Shown: positions 1 through 9,038 of the stretch, one piece after another
Layout: each line of letters begins with the position of its first letter
Numbering within the stretch: the stretch's first letter is position 1
Assembly (NCBI RefSeq): GCF_000243155.2
Contig: NC_018017.1
Coordinates: 992,001 to 1,056,000, forward strand
Reading direction: 5' to 3'
Origin: Desulfitobacterium dehalogenans ATCC 51507
GTDB lineage: Bacteria > Bacillota > Desulfitobacteriia > Desulfitobacteriales > Desulfitobacteriaceae
Length of the DNA: 64,000 nucleotides
Notes under the pieces: generated by a model
Databases searched by the model: none
Told to the model about the DNA's origin: nothing
The model's input: only the letters and a program-made list of their open reading frames with translations
Translations under genes and position numbers: made by a program

Positions 1-1
1 T

Positions 2-1324
2 CCCTCTTATATGCGGGAATACTTATCCTACTCCCTTTTTAAGGAGATGGGTGTTGCCACACCCGGTTTTGCTTATGCCAACATCTATGTGAATGAGGAA
101 AAGGTTGGACTCTATCTGGCGGTGGAGGGCATTGAGGAACCCTTTCTCGAACGCTATTATGGAAGCGGATACGGGAATCTGTATAAGCCGGACGGTACGG
201 GCAGCGACTTGGTATACATTGATGACAACATCAAATCTTATAGCGGTATTAAGGCTGCCGTCCACAAGAAATCAGGTGCCGATGCCGCCCTTTTGAAGAT
301 GATCAAAACCCTCAATGAAGGCCAGGAGTTGGAAAAAGTCATTAATGTAGAGGAAACCCTGAAGTACTTTGCGGTGAACACCGTCTTGGTCAGCATGGAC
401 AGCTACCAGGGAAACATGAAGCATAACTATTATCTTTATGAAGAGGATGGAGTATTCACTATTTTGCCCTGGGATTATAATATGTCCTTTGGTGGTTTCA
501 GTATGGGCCGGGGAGGGAATTCTTCACCCACAACCCTGACGATCGATGAGCCTGTATCAGGAACCACCCTTGAGGAACGGCCTTTGATTGGGAAGCTTTT
601 GGAGGTCGAAGAGTACAAGGAGTTGTACCACCAGTATATCCGGGATTTTATTCAAGGTTCTTTCTCAGTTGAAACCATGACTAAGGAGATTAAGCGGGTA
701 GCCGACCTGATTCGTCCTCACTTGGCAGAAGATCCTACCAAGTTTTACACCATGGAACAATTTGAAGAAGCTATTGGAGAAGGGGCTGCTCAAGAGACTT
801 CTTTATTGGAGAGTTCTCAAGAAGAAGGAAGTATTATTGAGAGTGGAATTCCCGGAGAGAATCAGGGCGATAAGAGGCTGCCTGGGGGAGACCGTGGCGG
901 TATGCCAGGGGACAATCGCGGGGGGAACATGATGATGGGAGAGAATACCATCGGCCTTCAAAAGTTTGTCCGGGAGCGTATCCTCAATGTAGCTCAACAA
1001 CTGAATGGAGAAATACCCAGTATAGGTTCCGAATCTGATTCAGCTTTCCCAAGGGAAGGAGGAATGGAGTTTCCCAACGGCCTTCAGCCCCCTAATGGCG
1101 GAGCCGGCGGGGAAAGACCTCAACCGGGAATGGCTATGGGTGAAGGCAAAGGGCAGTTTCCTGAGGGAGGGGTACAAGGCGGACCCTTCAGGAATGGGGA
1201 GAATAAGCCTGTGGATAGAGGTGTTATGAGTACAGAACAGCTTACTGTGATAGGGGCGTTTCTGGGACTCCTGTCACTTCTCACGATTTTGATTCTTAAG
1301 AAAAAGACTAAATATACTTCTTGA
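2..1324 (+). CDS. CotH-like spore coat kinase family protein, 5' truncated
   Basis: The reading frame is open to the window edge, so the N-terminus is missing; the first visible methionine at 11 is probably internal, because Pro-Ser-Tyr precedes the MREYLSY motif, which resembles the interior of CotH proteins. CotH proteins are atypical kinases that phosphorylate spore coat proteins. The visible part keeps the CotH core (LYLAVEGIEEPFLERYYG, later LPWDYNMSFGG). After about residue 240 the C-terminal part is low complexity, rich in Gly, Pro, Met and Asn, and it ends with a single hydrophobic helix (VIGAFLGLLSLLTILIL) followed by KKKTK. This suggests a membrane-anchored rather than soluble coat protein. 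A hairpin terminator follows. Family assignment is firm; the substrate is unknown. Confidence 0.85.
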   Translation, partial: PSYMREYLSYSLFKEMGVATPGFAYANIYVNEEKVGLYLAVEGIEEPFLERYYGSGYGNLYKPDGTGSDLVYIDDNIKSYSGIKAAVHKKSGADAALLKMIKTLNEGQELEKVINVEETLKYFAVNTVLVSMDSYQGNMKHNYYLYEEDGVFTILPWDYNMSFGGFSMGRGGNSSPTTLTIDEPVSGTTLEERPLIGKLLEVEEYKELYHQYIRDFIQGSFSVETMTKEIKRVADLIRPHLAEDPTKFYTMEQFEEAIGEGAAQETSLLESSQEEGSIIESGIPGENQGDKRLPGGDRGGMPGDNRGGNMMMGENTIGLQKFVRERILNVAQQLNGEIPSIGSESDSAFPREGGMEFPNGLQPPNGGAGGERPQPGMAMGEGKGQFPEGGVQGGPFRNGENKPVDRGVMSTEQLTVIGAFLGLLSLLTILILKKKTKYTS

Positions 1325-1368
1325 ATTACTTGTTAAATTAAACTACCCAATGAGATAGGATTAAAGAG

Positions 1369-1406
1369 CTCTAGGCGGCCTCTAATTAAGCTGCCTGGAG
1401 TTTTAT
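1369..1406 (+). terminator. Rho-independent terminator after CotH-like gene
   Basis: Imperfect stem CTCTAGGCGGC / GCTGCCTGGAG followed by TTTTATT, 45 bases after the stop codon. Confidence 0.6.
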
Positions 1407-1505
1407 TATCAACTGTGCATTCTATAAGAAAAAGTATTATTATATATAATAAAGTATATCTGTTTGAAGTTATGTAATGAACCCGAAAAGGTGGTAGAAG
1501 ATAGT

Positions 1506-2654
1506 ATGATTTATTTTGATAATGCGGCCACAACCTGGCCAAAGCCGGAATGTGTTTATGAGGCAGTGGATCAATGCCTGCGCAACAAAGGGGCGAACCC
1601 CAGTCGCTCCGGTCATTTTATGGCCTTGCTTGCCGGGCAGATTGTCCTCAATGCCCGGGGGCAAATCGCCGAGTTTTTTAATATCTCTGATCCTTTGCAA
1701 GTGGTTTTTACCTCCAATGCCACGGAAGCTCTTAATTTAGGTCTGAAAGGGTTATTGAAGCCGGGGGATCATGTTATTACCAGCTCACTTGAACATAATG
1801 CCTTAACTCGTCCGTTGGAAATGCTCCGCAGTCAGGGTGTAGAAGTAACCAAGCTGCAGACCTCTGTGCAAGAAGGATTGCATCCTGAACAAGTGGAAGC
1901 AGCGATTCAAAACAATACAAAGCTCATTGTACTCAGCCATGCTTCCAATGTGATGGGGTTAATTCACCCCATTGGTGAGATCGGCAGGATTGCCAGGGAA
2001 AAGAGCGTCCTTTTTATGGTGGATTCAGCTCAGACGGCAGGCTCCATTCCCATCGATGTCCAAGCAATGGGCATCGACCTTTTGGTCTTTGCCGGACATA
2101 AGGGATTATTGGGTCCTCAAGGAACAGGTGGCTTATATCTTCGAGAGGATTTGCAGCTCGACACTCTTAAGGAAGGGGGAACAGGAGCGAATTCAGAGGA
2201 ACCTTTCCAGCCGGAAGAGAGTCCGGAACGCTATGAGAGCGGAACGCTCAATACACCGGGAATTGCTGGTCTAGGGGCGGGGATAGAATTCATCAAGCAG
2301 GAGGGAATAGAGAAGATTCGGGAAAAGGAAAGAAGCCTCACCCGGCAGTTGATGCTGGGCTTAAGTGAAATTCCCGGCGTAATTCTTTATGGCCCTAACC
2401 CTTCTGTAGAAAGGGCACCTGTCATATCGATTAACTTGGAGGGAAGAGAACCTTCAGAGGTTTCCTACCTCTTGGATAAGCTTTATGGAATCGCTTCAAG
2501 ACCGGGCTTGCACTGTGCCCCCGATGCTCACAAAACCCTTGGTACCTTCAAACAAGGAACAGTTCGCTTAAGCTTAGGATACTTTAATACAAGCCAAGAG
2601 GTGGAGGAGTGTCTTGACGCTGTTGCCAGGCTTAGCTCCTCGAACAAGAAATAA
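1506..2654 (+). CDS. Class V aminotransferase, cysteine desulfurase-like
   Basis: PLP enzyme of the NifS/SufS/CsdA family, which removes sulfur from cysteine (or selenium from selenocysteine). I place the start at 1506 (MIYFDNAATTWPKP) because AAAAGGTGGT lies just upstream and the DNAATT opening is the standard N-terminus; an earlier in-frame ATG at 1464 has no good ribosome binding site. The protein has 382 residues, the usual size. Visible are TSNATEALN, SSLEHNA, the cofactor-binding DSAQTAG and the Schiff-base lysine in FAGHKGLLGPQG. Near the C-terminus, RPGLHCAP carries the likely catalytic cysteine. No iscU/sufU lies nearby, so the role is open: general sulfur supply, tRNA thiolation, or selenium delivery. 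A selenide dikinase gene lies 42 kb away in the window. Confidence 0.88.
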   Translation: MIYFDNAATTWPKPECVYEAVDQCLRNKGANPSRSGHFMALLAGQIVLNARGQIAEFFNISDPLQVVFTSNATEALNLGLKGLLKPGDHVITSSLEHNALTRPLEMLRSQGVEVTKLQTSVQEGLHPEQVEAAIQNNTKLIVLSHASNVMGLIHPIGEIGRIAREKSVLFMVDSAQTAGSIPIDVQAMGIDLLVFAGHKGLLGPQGTGGLYLREDLQLDTLKEGGTGANSEEPFQPEESPERYESGTLNTPGIAGLGAGIEFIKQEGIEKIREKERSLTRQLMLGLSEIPGVILYGPNPSVERAPVISINLEGREPSEVSYLLDKLYGIASRPGLHCAPDAHKTLGTFKQGTVRLSLGYFNTSQEVEECLDAVARLSSSNKK

Positions 2655-2931
2655 AAGTTTTGTCAATATATTCTAAATAGAATTTATAGATAGTGTAGAA
2701 AATAATATGAATTTTTGCTAAAATAATGTTATGCGAAGGTATCGGACAAGGAAGATATCGTTTTATGAGATCCCATTCGCTAAAACGGGCAAGATTTTTG
2801 AATGAATCAGATGGATAAGCGGTCTGACAGTTAGTTGGCTTGAGAGGTATTAAGTCCTTTCAAACTTGGACAACCATCCTGATTGACTCAAAAAGTGCCC
2901 TAGGTAAGCAAAATAGAGGAGGTAGAAAAAG

Positions 2932-3210
2932 ATGCAATCCAATGAAACGACGACTACTCAAGCAAATCCAATTGATTTATCCGATGTTAAAGCAGCGCTT
3001 CTGATGGCTGTTGACCTCGGATACGAAGTCATTAAGGAAGTAGCCCAAAAGCCTATCGAAGCCGGTGAGGACGTTGCTAAAAAGGCTTGTGAAGAAGGTA
3101 AAAAAGTTGTCGAAAAAGGGGCAGGAGTAGCAAAGGAACATCCGTTAGCGACCCTTCTGATTGCCTTTGGATTGGGTTTCCTCGTTGTAAAACTGCTGAA
3201 GAGGAAATAG
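2932..3210 (+). CDS. Small membrane protein, DUF883/YqjD-like
   Basis: A 92-residue protein with strong AGGAGGT ribosome binding site. The N-terminal two thirds is a charged, helical, Lys/Glu/Ala-rich segment (DVAKKACEEGKKVVEKGAGVAKEHP) and the C-terminus is one membrane helix (LATLLIAFGLGFLVVKLL) ending RK. This is the build of DUF883 (ElaB/YqjD) tail-anchored proteins, some of which bind ribosomes in E. coli. It heads a tight cluster of three tiny membrane genes (next starts 3 bases downstream), resembling the yqjD-yqjE-yqjK order of proteobacteria. The family call rests on architecture and is moderate. Confidence 0.6.
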   Translation: MQSNETTTTQANPIDLSDVKAALLMAVDLGYEVIKEVAQKPIEAGEDVAKKACEEGKKVVEKGAGVAKEHPLATLLIAFGLGFLVVKLLKRK

Positions 3211-3213
3211 TCT

Positions 3214-3489
3214 ATGGAAGCACTAGCAGATATTGTAGTAAAATTCCTGGACTTACTTGAAGCACAGTTTGCAGATTTCCGAGGGAAATTGTTTAAGATA
3301 CTGATTGCGATTGGATTAATCGTCGTCGCTTTGGTATTGGCGATCACCGCTTTCGTCATGTTCGTGTACGGTGTTTTCCTTGGTTTATCTTTGCTTATGA
3401 AACCTTTCCTCGCTGCATTTACAGTGGCCTTGTTGGCGATTATCCTGGGAGGGGGGTTGGTTCTTTGCGCAAAGAAAACAATGGCTTAA
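3214..3489 (+). CDS. Small two-helix membrane protein, YqjE/holin-superfamily-like
   Basis: This 91-residue protein starts 3 bases after the preceding stop; its ribosome binding site GAGGAAA lies in the end of that gene, so the two are probably translationally coupled. An amphipathic N-terminal segment (ALADIVVKFLDLLEAQFADFRGKLFK) precedes two long hydrophobic helices around residues 28-52 and 60-85. The layout matches the YqjE / putative Actinobacterial Holin-X superfamily. No catalytic motif is seen. It likely acts with its neighbours at the membrane; the function is unknown. Confidence 0.55.
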   Translation: MEALADIVVKFLDLLEAQFADFRGKLFKILIAIGLIVVALVLAITAFVMFVYGVFLGLSLLMKPFLAAFTVALLAIILGGGLVLCAKKTMA

Positions 3490-3677
3490 CTGTTGCCGAA
3501 GCAAAGCAACAATTTAAAGAATCCGTGGCAAAGTTTCAACCTAAACAGATCATAACCAATAATCTTTTACAATGTACACTCATCAGCTTTGTGGCAGGAA
3601 TGGTTTCTGCCGACTCCAGGAAATCGAGAGAGAGCCTGGTTAATCTTGCTGTCACGGTAATTAAAAAAGCTTTGTAA
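3465..3677 (+). CDS. Small hypothetical protein, third gene of membrane trio
   Basis: A 70-residue frame starting at TTG 3465 and overlapping the previous gene by 25 bases. A GGAGGGGGG tract at 3448-3456 inside that gene serves as a good ribosome binding site, which argues for a real, coupled gene despite the rare start. It has a basic, Gln-rich N-terminus, one weakly hydrophobic stretch (LLQCTLISFVAGMVSA) and a short amphipathic C-terminus. Position and size recall YqjK-like proteins, but similarity is not convincing. A terminator follows at 3730. Confidence 0.5.
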   Translation: MRKENNGLTVAEAKQQFKESVAKFQPKQIITNNLLQCTLISFVAGMVSADSRKSRESLVNLAVTVIKKAL

Positions 3678-4028
3678 TAGTCTCTTAATCATATTTAAAA
3701 GATATGCTAAAGATAGTAAGTGACATAAGAGGACCACAAAGAAGCCTAAGGGCTCTTTGTGGTCCTTTCTTCTCATTCTTAGGATGAATGAGTATCAATT
3801 AAACAAGAACGAGGATGAGCAGCTATTTAAGATTATGTAATAAATAGTAGTCGAAAAAAGATTTTATGCGTTTTCCGAAATGTATGTATACAGAATACAT
3901 TATATTTCGAGTATTGCCATTATTCTGAATTAAATGATACTATTATAAATATTATAATTAATGGTATAACCATCTTCAAGATAAATATTTCCTCTTTGAA
4001 GGTTATTAAAAATATAGGGGGACATAAA
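3678..4028. other. Intergenic region before glnQ
   Basis: 351 bases between the small membrane trio and glnQ. It holds the terminator at 3730-3772 and, in an AT-rich half, an imperfect dyad at about 3875-3913 with CGAAATGTAT on one side and ATACATTATATTTCG on the other, a plausible operator for the transporter operon. The regulator is not identified. No gene is visible. Confidence 0.4.
3730..3772 (+). terminator. Rho-independent terminator
   Basis: Perfect 13-bp stem AGGACCACAAAGA / TCTTTGTGGTCCT followed by TTCTTCT; closes the three-gene membrane cluster. Confidence 0.85.
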
Positions 4029-4754
4029 GTGATTCTACTGGAAGGACTACATAAGCACTTTGGGCATTTGCATGTTCTAAAGGGGATTGATCTACAAGTT
4101 AAAACTGGAGAGAAGTTGGTTGTTATTGGGCCCAGTGGATCGGGTAAGAGCACCTTGATTCGTTGCATGAATCTTCTCGAGAAACCTTCTTCAGGTAAAG
4201 TCATTGTGGACGGGGTTGAGATCACCGCCCATAAAGCGCCTGTAGCGAAGGTTCGGCAATCTGTGGCCATGGTGTTCCAGCAGTTTAATTTATATCCCCA
4301 TAAGACAGTTCTGGAGAATTTAACCCTTGCCCCAACCTTGATTAAAGGAGTCTCTAAAGAAGAGGCGGAAGCGTCGGGAATGGTTATTCTTGAACGTGTA
4401 GGGTTAAAGGCCAAGGCAAATGCTTATCCAGCTCAATTGTCGGGGGGACAGCAGCAACGGGTTGCTATCGCCAGAGCTTTGAATATGAAGCCGAAGATTA
4501 TGTTGTTTGATGAACCTACGTCGGCTTTGGATCCTGAAATGATTCAGGAGGTTCTCGACGTCATGGTGGACTTAGCTCATGAAGGAATTACCATGGTCGT
4601 TGTAACTCACGAGATGGGCTTTGCACGCCAGGTGGCAGATCGGGTCTTGTTTATGGATGAAGGAGAAGTTCTGGAGACAGGTACTGCTGAACATTTCTTT
4701 ACTGACCCGACTCACGAGAGGACGAAGCTTTTCCTCAGCCGTATTTTACGTTAA
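4029..4754 (+). CDS. glnQ: Polar amino acid ABC transporter, ATP-binding protein
   Basis: ATPase of a glutamine/glutamate-type uptake system. The start is taken at GTG 4029, preceded by AGGGGGAC; upstream codons in frame carry no family sequence. The 241 residues match GlnQ/ArtP length. Walker [10 protein letters not shown] lies at residues 34-42, Q-loop VFQQFNLYP, signature LSGGQQQR, Walker [13 protein letters not shown] and switch histidine in VTHEMGF. It is the first gene of a four-gene operon in the order ATPase, binding protein, permease, permease, the order of Bacillus glnQHMP. With amt-glnK immediately downstream, the block looks devoted to nitrogen acquisition. Confidence 0.93.
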   Translation: MILLEGLHKHFGHLHVLKGIDLQVKTGEKLVVIGPSGSGKSTLIRCMNLLEKPSSGKVIVDGVEITAHKAPVAKVRQSVAMVFQQFNLYPHKTVLENLTLAPTLIKGVSKEEAEASGMVILERVGLKAKANAYPAQLSGGQQQRVAIARALNMKPKIMLFDEPTSALDPEMIQEVLDVMVDLAHEGITMVVVTHEMGFARQVADRVLFMDEGEVLETGTAEHFFTDPTHERTKLFLSRILR

Positions 4755-4794
4755 TTTTCCCCAAAAATAAATAAAAAAAGTAGGAGGGAATTTT

Positions 4795-5604
4795 GTGAAA
4801 AAATTAGGTATCTTTTTGGTGAGTTTTTTCCTTGTCGGAAGCTTACTCGCAGGCTGCGGCTCCGGTCCGGCTCAATCCGGAGGAAGTGATCCCAATCTGC
4901 CGGCCGATATTCGGGCCATTAAAGATCGTGGAGCCTTAAGCGCAGGGGTTAAGGTGGATGTTCCCAAATTTGGGTACAAAGATCCCAAGACCAATGTCAT
5001 TGAAGGATTTGAAATTGATCTCGTAAAAGCTTTAGCCAAAGAAATTTTTGGTGATCCCGATAAAATTAAGCTGCAAGCCGTGACGGCGAAAACCCGTGGG
5101 CCCCTTTTGGACAGCGGGGATGTGGATATGGTCGTTGCGACCTTTACCATCACTGAAGATCGGAAAAAAAGCTATAATTTCTCCGACCCCTATTATATAG
5201 ACAGCGTAGGCCTGTTGGTCAAGAAAGCTCCCGGATATAAGAGCTTAAAAGACCTGGATGGCAAGAACATTGGCGTCGCTCAAAGTGCCACCAGCAAAAC
5301 AGCCCTTCAAGATGAGGCCGACAAGCTGGGCGTCAAAGTGAAGTTCCAGGAGTTTGCTACCTATCCGGAGATTAAAGCAGCTCTTGATTCCGGCCGGGTG
5401 GACGCTTTCTCCGTTGACCGTTCTATTCTCCTGGGTTATATCGATGACTCGACTGTGCTCTTGGACGACAAATTCAGTCCTCAGGAGTATGGCGTGGCCA
5501 GCAAGCTGGGAAATGACGGCTTAGCCCAATTGGTTAATGATACGATTCATAAAATGCAAGGTAACGGGGAACTTCAGAAACTAATTGAGAAGTGGGGTCT
5601 GTAG
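4795..5604 (+). CDS. glnH: Amino acid ABC transporter substrate-binding lipoprotein
   Basis: Family 3 extracellular solute-binding protein (269 residues), tethered by lipid at Cys21: the signal peptide ends in LLAGC. It starts at GTG 4795 after AGGAGGGA. Family landmarks include FGYKDPKTNVIEGFEIDLVKALA, the RGPLLDSGDVDMVVATFTITEDRKKSYNFSDPYY ligand-binding region, and the closing EKWGL. It belongs to the glutamine/glutamate/aspartate group (GlnH, PEB1-like); the exact amino acid cannot be read from sequence. It lies between the ATPase and two permeases of the same operon. Confidence 0.92.
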   Translation: MKKLGIFLVSFFLVGSLLAGCGSGPAQSGGSDPNLPADIRAIKDRGALSAGVKVDVPKFGYKDPKTNVIEGFEIDLVKALAKEIFGDPDKIKLQAVTAKTRGPLLDSGDVDMVVATFTITEDRKKSYNFSDPYYIDSVGLLVKKAPGYKSLKDLDGKNIGVAQSATSKTALQDEADKLGVKVKFQEFATYPEIKAALDSGRVDAFSVDRSILLGYIDDSTVLLDDKFSPQEYGVASKLGNDGLAQLVNDTIHKMQGNGELQKLIEKWGL

Positions 5605-6278
5605 CAGTGACGGGACCATTTGCCTGGTTTAAGTGGCAAGCACTATTCAGCGATTGGACAATATTTGCCGAGGGATTCCTGACTACAGTCATGGTTTCTG
5701 TCCTGGGATTATGCCTGGCTTTAGCTCTGGGAGTAGTTTTCGGGGTCCTGGGGAGTACCCATCTGAAGCTTTTTCGAGCCATTAATCGTGTATATGTGGA
5801 ATTCATTCAAAATACCCCTTTGGTAATCCAGGTCTTCTTTGTGTATAATGGATTGCCTCATATTGGGCTCATGCTTCCTGTCTTTAGCGTGGGGGTATTG
5901 GGTGTGGGCATATACCACGGTGCTTATATCGCTGAGGTTGTGCGGGCCGGTATTCAAGCGATTCATCGAGGGCAGATGGAGGCGGCACTATCCCAAGGGT
6001 TTTCATACTGGGGTGCTATGCGGCATGTCATTTTACCCCAAGCCGCTCGGGTCGTATTGCCCCCTCTCACCAATCAGGCGGTGAGCCTGATCAAAAACAC
6101 CTCCGTATTGGCCATGATTGCCGGTGGGGATCTGATGTATCGTGCTGACTCCTGGTCGGCAGGAAATATTTATTATGGTCCCGCCTATGTTACCGCCGGA
6201 TTACTTTACCTGTTGCTGTGCTTCCCCTTAGCTCAATTGGCACAGTACCTGGAGCGTAAGATGGAGGTGTCGGCATAA
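5592..6278 (+). CDS. glnM: Amino acid ABC transporter permease (first)
   Basis: Inner-membrane permease of the HisM/GlnP type, about 220 residues with five predicted helices and the EAA loop [25 protein letters not shown], which docks the ATPase. Two starts are possible: GTG 5592, overlapping the binding-protein gene by 13 bases, or GTG 5607, two bases after its stop; the second gives the more usual N-terminus ([14 protein letters not shown]). Neither has a strong ribosome binding site, so coupling is likely. It pairs with the next permease. Confidence 0.9.
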   Translation: MGSVAVTGPFAWFKWQALFSDWTIFAEGFLTTVMVSVLGLCLALALGVVFGVLGSTHLKLFRAINRVYVEFIQNTPLVIQVFFVYNGLPHIGLMLPVFSVGVLGVGIYHGAYIAEVVRAGIQAIHRGQMEAALSQGFSYWGAMRHVILPQAARVVLPPLTNQAVSLIKNTSVLAMIAGGDLMYRADSWSAGNIYYGPAYVTAGLLYLLLCFPLAQLAQYLERKMEVSA

Positions 6279-6925
6279 TGGCAGAAATTTTCCAACCTTA
6301 CGTCTTTCGTTTCCTGGCTGAAGGGTTAATGACAACTCTGTATATTGCGGGCATGACGATTGTGCTTAGCTTCGTCATCGGCACGATTTTTGGAATCGCC
6401 CGTTATTCGAAGAATCCTATCCTGGCGCCTGTTGCCGCAATCTATATTGAAGTTGTCCGTAATATTCCTTTGCTGCTGTTTATTCTCATGTTCCGGTTTA
6501 TGACAAGACTGGAACCTGTCAATGCGGGTATTCTGGCTATGACGGTATTCACTTCAGCGATTATCGCCGAGGTGGTCCGGGGCGGCCTGAACTCCATTGA
6601 TAAAGGTCAGTGGGAAGCAGCCAAATCCCAGGGACTCTCCTATGTACAGATTCTTCGCCATATTATTCTTCCCCAGGCTTTGCGGAAAATGATTCCGCCG
6701 CTGGTCTCCCAGTTCATTACGGTCGTCAAAGACACCTCCTATGTCTGGGCAGTGGGGATTGAGGAACTGACCGGAAAAGGCTTGATCATCATGGGTCAAT
6801 TTGGATCTACGCCCCAAGTCTTTACCCTCTTTGGGATGATTGCCTTGACCTATTTTGTCTTGAACTATGCATTATCTGTAATAGCCCGTAATCAACAGGC
6901 TAAGTCGGCAATGCAGAGTTATTAA
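6278..6925 (+). CDS. glnP: Amino acid ABC transporter permease (second)
   Basis: Second permease (215 residues) of the same uptake system. Its ATG overlaps the previous stop in a TAATG arrangement, with GGAGGTG upstream. The EAA loop is [25 protein letters not shown], and the conserved N-terminal helix carries [14 protein letters not shown]. Heterodimeric permease pairs are standard for polar amino acid importers. It is the last gene of the operon; a 314-base gap follows before amt. Confidence 0.92.
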   Translation: MAEIFQPYVFRFLAEGLMTTLYIAGMTIVLSFVIGTIFGIARYSKNPILAPVAAIYIEVVRNIPLLLFILMFRFMTRLEPVNAGILAMTVFTSAIIAEVVRGGLNSIDKGQWEAAKSQGLSYVQILRHIILPQALRKMIPPLVSQFITVVKDTSYVWAVGIEELTGKGLIIMGQFGSTPQVFTLFGMIALTYFVLNYALSVIARNQQAKSAMQSY

Positions 6926-7239
6926 GCTTTCAGGTATATAGTGCCATTATAAATTGTCTTAATTAACATCTGAATTGCCTTGATTATTTTCTGAAGAAGT
7001 ATACAGTGTTCTTCGAAAAAACCTCTTGTTATTTCTTTTGGATTCCTATAAATTATAAACATCAAATCCATAAGGCAATGGCGCCGTGACAAGAATCTGT
7101 AATAGATACTTGGAGCGGCGCCTTTTTCTGTTTGCTTATCAAGAAGCCTTATTGGCGGGGGCAGGGTGCCATGTTTAGGATTGGATAAGTGTGTGAGAGC
7201 AAGAAAGAAAACCTGGATTGAATCAAGGAGGAATATCAA
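6926..7239 (+). promoter_or_regulatory. Leader region upstream of amt
   Basis: 314 bases without a gene. A stem GGCGCCG (7080-7086) / CGGCGCC (7116-7122) followed by TTTTTC looks like an intrinsic terminator with a 29-base loop. It lies 113 bases before the amt start, so it may end glnP transcription or act as an attenuator of amt. No sigma-54 consensus or T-box motif is seen. AAGGAGG precedes the amt ATG. Confidence 0.4.
7080..7127 (+). terminator. Terminator or attenuator before amt
   Basis: Seven-bp GC stem GGCGCCG / CGGCGCC with a T5 run. The large loop and position inside the amt leader leave termination versus attenuation open. Confidence 0.5.
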
Positions 7240-8565
7240 ATGAAAAAAGTATGGGTATTATTGTTAGCGATTATATGCATGTTGGTTCTCCCCGTTGCAG
7301 TTCTTGGGGCAGATGGTACTGTGGTGAATTCAGGGGACACGAGCTTTATTATTTTATCGGCAGCACTTGTCTTTCTTATGACTCCTGGTTTGGGTTTGTT
7401 TTACGGTGGCATGGTTCGTAAAAAGAATGTTCTAAGTACGGTGATGCATAGTTTTATTCTCTTGGGTGTGTCTTCAGTGCTTTGGGTGTTAGTCGGCTTT
7501 AGTTTGGCTTTTGGTACAGATCATGGTGGCATTATCGGAAGTTTAGAGTGGATCGGTCTTAGTGGTGTCGGTATGGAGCCTAATGGAGATTACTCGTCAA
7601 CAATTCCCTTCCTATTGTTTATGGCCTTCCAAATGATGTTTACAATCATTACTCCGGCAATCATCTCGGGCTCCGTTGCTGAACGAATGCGGTTCCCAGC
7701 TTTCCTGGGCTTTATGGTTCTTTGGCTGCTTATTGTTTATTATCCCCTGGCTCATTCGGTATGGGGTGTCGGTGGTTTCTTGCGTGAAATGGGAGCACTG
7801 GACTTTGCAGGTGGAACTGTTGTGCATATTAGCTCAGGGGTTACTGGTTTAACAGCCGCTTTAATCTTAGGCAAACGTAAAGGACATGGAAAAGAGCCTA
7901 TGGCTCCCCACCAATTGCCTATGACTGTTTTAGGTGCAGGTCTTCTCTGGTTTGGCTGGTTTGGATTTAATGCCGGTAGTGCCTTGGGTGCGAATGGGGT
8001 AGCAGCCATGGCTCTGGTTACAACCAATACCTCCGCTGCCGCCGGTGCATTAGCCTGGATGGCTACTGAATGGATTCATCGTGGCAAGCCAACCATCCTG
8101 GGTGCTGCCAGTGGCGCTATCGCAGGACTTGTAGCGATCACTCCAGGAGCAGGTTTCGTTACTCCCATGTCCGCTATAGTTATTGGCCTCATTGGTGGTG
8201 CGATTTGTTACTTCGGTGTTAGTGTACTGAAAGCAAAACTTGGCTATGATGATTCACTTGATGCCTTCGGCTGCCATGGACTCGGTGGAATCTGGGGAGC
8301 TTTAGCAACCGGTATCTTTGCATCAGCCTCCGTGGGAGGAACTGACGGCCTTTTGTATGGGAATGGGGCTCAAGTAGGGATTCAAGCCATCAGTGTTGTA
8401 GTAACCATTGTTCTGGCAGTCCTTGCAACATTCGTAATTATGAAGCTGGTAAGTGTATTTACGCCTTTGCGTGTTACTGCTGAGGAAGAAGAAATAGGAC
8501 TGGATCTCTCCCTGCATGGAGAAGAAGCTTACCCCGACTTTATTGGCAGCGGTTATTTATTGTAA
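7240..8565 (+). CDS. amt: Ammonium transporter
   Basis: Amt/Mep/Rh channel (441 residues) that moves ammonium into the cell. A cleavable signal-like N-terminus (MKKVWVLLLAIICMLVLPVAVLG) precedes eleven membrane helices, as in other bacterial Amt proteins. Landmarks are FFYGG-type GLGLFYGGMVRKKN, the pore histidines in GGTVVHISSG and FGCHGLGGIWGALATG, and GWFGFNAGSA. A short soluble tail follows helix 11, where the PII trimer normally docks. The PII gene lies 80 bases downstream, the classic amtB-glnK pair, and an amino acid importer lies upstream. Nitrogen-controlled expression is expected; the long leader may mediate it. Confidence 0.95.
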   Translation: MKKVWVLLLAIICMLVLPVAVLGADGTVVNSGDTSFIILSAALVFLMTPGLGLFYGGMVRKKNVLSTVMHSFILLGVSSVLWVLVGFSLAFGTDHGGIIGSLEWIGLSGVGMEPNGDYSSTIPFLLFMAFQMMFTIITPAIISGSVAERMRFPAFLGFMVLWLLIVYYPLAHSVWGVGGFLREMGALDFAGGTVVHISSGVTGLTAALILGKRKGHGKEPMAPHQLPMTVLGAGLLWFGWFGFNAGSALGANGVAAMALVTTNTSAAAGALAWMATEWIHRGKPTILGAASGAIAGLVAITPGAGFVTPMSAIVIGLIGGAICYFGVSVLKAKLGYDDSLDAFGCHGLGGIWGALATGIFASASVGGTDGLLYGNGAQVGIQAISVVVTIVLAVLATFVIMKLVSVFTPLRVTAEEEEIGLDLSLHGEEAYPDFIGSGYLL

Positions 8566-8630
8566 AAATTCTCATTTAAGGGCGCTGGGGAAGGATTTTA
8601 GCGCTTACGGAGTGAATACCTTATTCATAA

Positions 8631-8984
<354 letters not shown>

Positions 8985-9009
8985 CTCGAACGCAAGGTCG
9001 GACATAAGG

Positions 9010-9036
9010 GGTTGTCGTATTAAGACAACCTTTTCT
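9010..9036 (+). terminator. Terminator between convergent glnK and htrA
   Basis: Stem GGTTGTC / GACAACC with seven-base loop, then TTTTCTT. It may serve mainly glnK. Confidence 0.75.
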
Positions 9037-9038
9037 TA

